Shown here: one piece after another, positions 63,946 through 64,000 of the stretch | Position numbering within the stretch: position 1 is the first letter of the stretch | Layout: the number at the start of each line of letters is the position of its first letter | Source of the DNA: Trichobilharzia szidati | Lineage: Eukaryota; Platyhelminthes; Trematoda; Strigeidida; Schistosomatidae | Assembly (NCBI GenBank): GCA_944472155.2 | Contig: OX235272.1 | Coordinates: 5,688,354-5,752,353, forward strand | Length of the DNA stretch: 64,000 bases | Reading direction: 5' to 3' | Notes under the pieces: model-generated | The model's database searches: none | What the model was told of the DNA's origin: nothing | Seen by the model: the letters and a program-made list of their open reading frames with translations, nothing else | Translations under genes and position numbers: made by a program

Positions 63946-64000
63946 ACGAGGCCGTTGACGATTCAGACCATGAAAAAGAATCCAATAGCCTTTAAATTCC

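Noticed and set aside
1..64000. CRISPR array, operons or bacterial genes
   Set aside because: All recognisable coding is eukaryotic retrotransposon; the only short tandem array (59930-60208) has no spacers.

Overview
This window looks like intergenic or intronic DNA from a digenean trematode, most likely Schistosoma or a close relative. It is AT-rich and almost wholly made of decayed, nested retroelements. The assignment rests on the repeat community: SR2-like RTE LINEs, SR1-like CR1 LINEs, many Penelope-like elements (PLEs) with GIY-YIG endonuclease tails, a Ty3/gypsy element, and tRNA-derived SINEs, one of which carries a hammerhead-like core. I found no convincing host protein-coding gene. 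Coordinates of decayed elements are good to about 20-50 bases unless a target-site duplication (TSD) fixes them.

Layout. 0-10 kb: RTE 5' end (minus), SINEs, a Ty3/gypsy integrase fragment with its 3' LTR, split by a short palindromic element, then PLE copies around a 493-base N gap (7845-8337). 10-26.6 kb: alternating RTE 3' ends and PLE C-terminal fragments, an intact 239-aa PLE reading frame (17361-18080), a CR1 3' end, and an RTE interrupted by a CR1-like tail. 26.6-36 kb: RTE copies, a 220-bp inverted repeat pair, a solo LTR and SINEs. 36-46.4 kb: the best-preserved PLE reverse transcriptase (37300-39000), a second palindromic element, a GC-rich retroposon-like segment, and PLE terminal foldbacks. 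46.4-54.4 kb: the longest RTE copy (46575-48780), SINEs, and an RTE split by a third foldback element. 54.4-64 kb: CR1, LTR fragments, three PLE copies, a 93-bp tandem repeat and a final RTE 3' end.

How the parts relate. The autonomous families (RTE, CR1, PLE, gypsy) appear only as truncated or frameshifted copies. The short elements look parasitic on them. One SINE joins a tRNA head to a body resembling the sequence just upstream of the RTE endonuclease and a tail resembling the RTE 3' end.

The most unusual signal is a set of short palindromic (foldback) insertions, three of them with 11-14 bp TSDs. They carry PLE terminal sequence and share one architecture: a truncated inverted arm, a centre, and a full arm with a unique tail. 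Hammerhead-like cores (CTGAAGA, a stem, then GAAA) lie in these PLE termini, and in two foldbacks the inverted arm stops at or beside the predicted self-cleavage point. This suggests small ribozyme-bearing, non-autonomous retroelements (retrozyme-like).
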